Positions 63,898 through 64,000 of a stretch of 64,000 nt of DNA are shown piece by piece (the stretch's first letter is position 1; each line of letters begins with the position of its first letter). This DNA comes from Saccharicrinis sp963677245 (lineage in GTDB: Bacteria > Bacteroidota > Bacteroidia > Bacteroidales > Marinilabiliaceae). Below the pieces are notes generated by a model. That model saw only the letters and a list, made by a program, of their open reading frames with translations. It ran no database searches and was not told where the DNA came from. A program made the position numbers and the translations under genes. The stretch is from positions 1,922,001 through 1,986,000 of the forward strand of contig OY781921.1 in assembly GCA_963677245.1 (NCBI GenBank), in the 5' to 3' direction.

Positions 63898-64000
63898 TGT
63901 ATCTTCTTCAAATTCATAAAGGAAGTCAAGTTTAATTTTAACGGCATATTCTTTTCGAAATTCGTGAAATTTATTTTCATGAAAAGCATCATCTTTTTTC
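63880..64000 (-). CDS. 3' end of an orphan gene running off the right edge
   Basis: The last 39 codons of a minus-strand gene, ending EFEEDTATNTW and a TAA that falls within the attC-like arm. The visible part is highly charged (HENKFHEFRKEYAVKIKLD) and shows no motif. The frame is open to the window edge. An overlapping 85-codon frame that runs through the repeat is rejected. Confidence 0.55.
   Translation of the reverse strand, partial: KKDDAFHENKFHEFRKEYAVKIKLDFLYEFEEDTATNTW

Noticed and set aside
63735..63992. 85-codon minus-strand frame reading through attC-like element 5
   Set aside because: It is mostly translation of the repeat; the overlapping frame ending in EEDTATNTW has better coding character and a stop inside the arm.

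Overview
The window reads as a chromosomal segment of a Bacteroidota bacterium, most likely a marine or sediment polysaccharide degrader of the Marinilabiliales type. The evidence is AT-rich DNA, weak or absent Shine-Dalgarno sites, lipoprotein-type glycoside hydrolases, a hybrid two-component system, type IX secretion (T9SS) sorting tails, LytS/LytTR signalling, and TAnnTTTG-type -7 boxes. The placement is by family content only; no rRNA or marker gene is present, and I saw no tRNA.

Region 1 (1-18.0 kb) is a rhamnogalacturonan/pectin-type utilisation cluster. On the minus strand lie a truncated CE12-like acetylesterase and a GH105 unsaturated uronyl hydrolase. On the plus strand follow an S1 sulfatase, a three-module GH105-CE12-beta-propeller protein, a CE12 esterase, a GH106 rhamnosidase, a GH28, a GH2, a MORN-type lipoprotein and a GH43. 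Together they should trim acetyl, sulfate, rhamnose, galacturonate, galactose and arabinose/xylose from lyase-generated oligosaccharides. No polysaccharide lyase, SusC or SusD lies in the window; they may sit to the left.

Region 2 (18-32.5 kb) is accessory: orphan secreted or membrane genes, an AstE-like metallohydrolase, a LytS/LytTR pair, an IS982 element that has split a membrane-protein gene, a quinone-oxidoreductase-like enzyme, a beta-barrel and a nitrilase-fold amidase. It is rich in repeats: attC-like elements behind orphan genes, a 164-bp MITE-like repeat, tandem hairpins, palindromic repeats and duplicated promoter segments.

Region 3 (32.5-49.1 kb) is a second carbohydrate cluster: GH115, a giant hybrid two-component regulator (HTCS), GH43, a T9SS-exported zincin-like protein, a T9SS-exported clan-A-like hydrolase with ricin and FN3 modules, and a GH2. 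The likely target is a glucuronic-acid-decorated hemicellulose or arabinogalactan. Strong terminators separate most plus-strand genes here.

Region 4 (49.1-64 kb) holds the second MITE copy, a COG0523 metal chaperone GTPase behind a perfect operator-like dyad, a T9SS FG-GAP propeller, and a minus-strand series of gene cassettes with attC-like 3' ends. The most interesting of these is a two-gene unit: a SIR2 domain fused to a P-loop deoxynucleoside-kinase-like domain, overlapping by 4 bp a nucleoside 2-deoxyribosyltransferase. I propose it as a candidate NAD/nucleotide-based phage defence system. A membrane-anchored MutS-like ATPase, a Cache/PAS sensor kinase and several orphan membrane or beta-barrel proteins complete the window.
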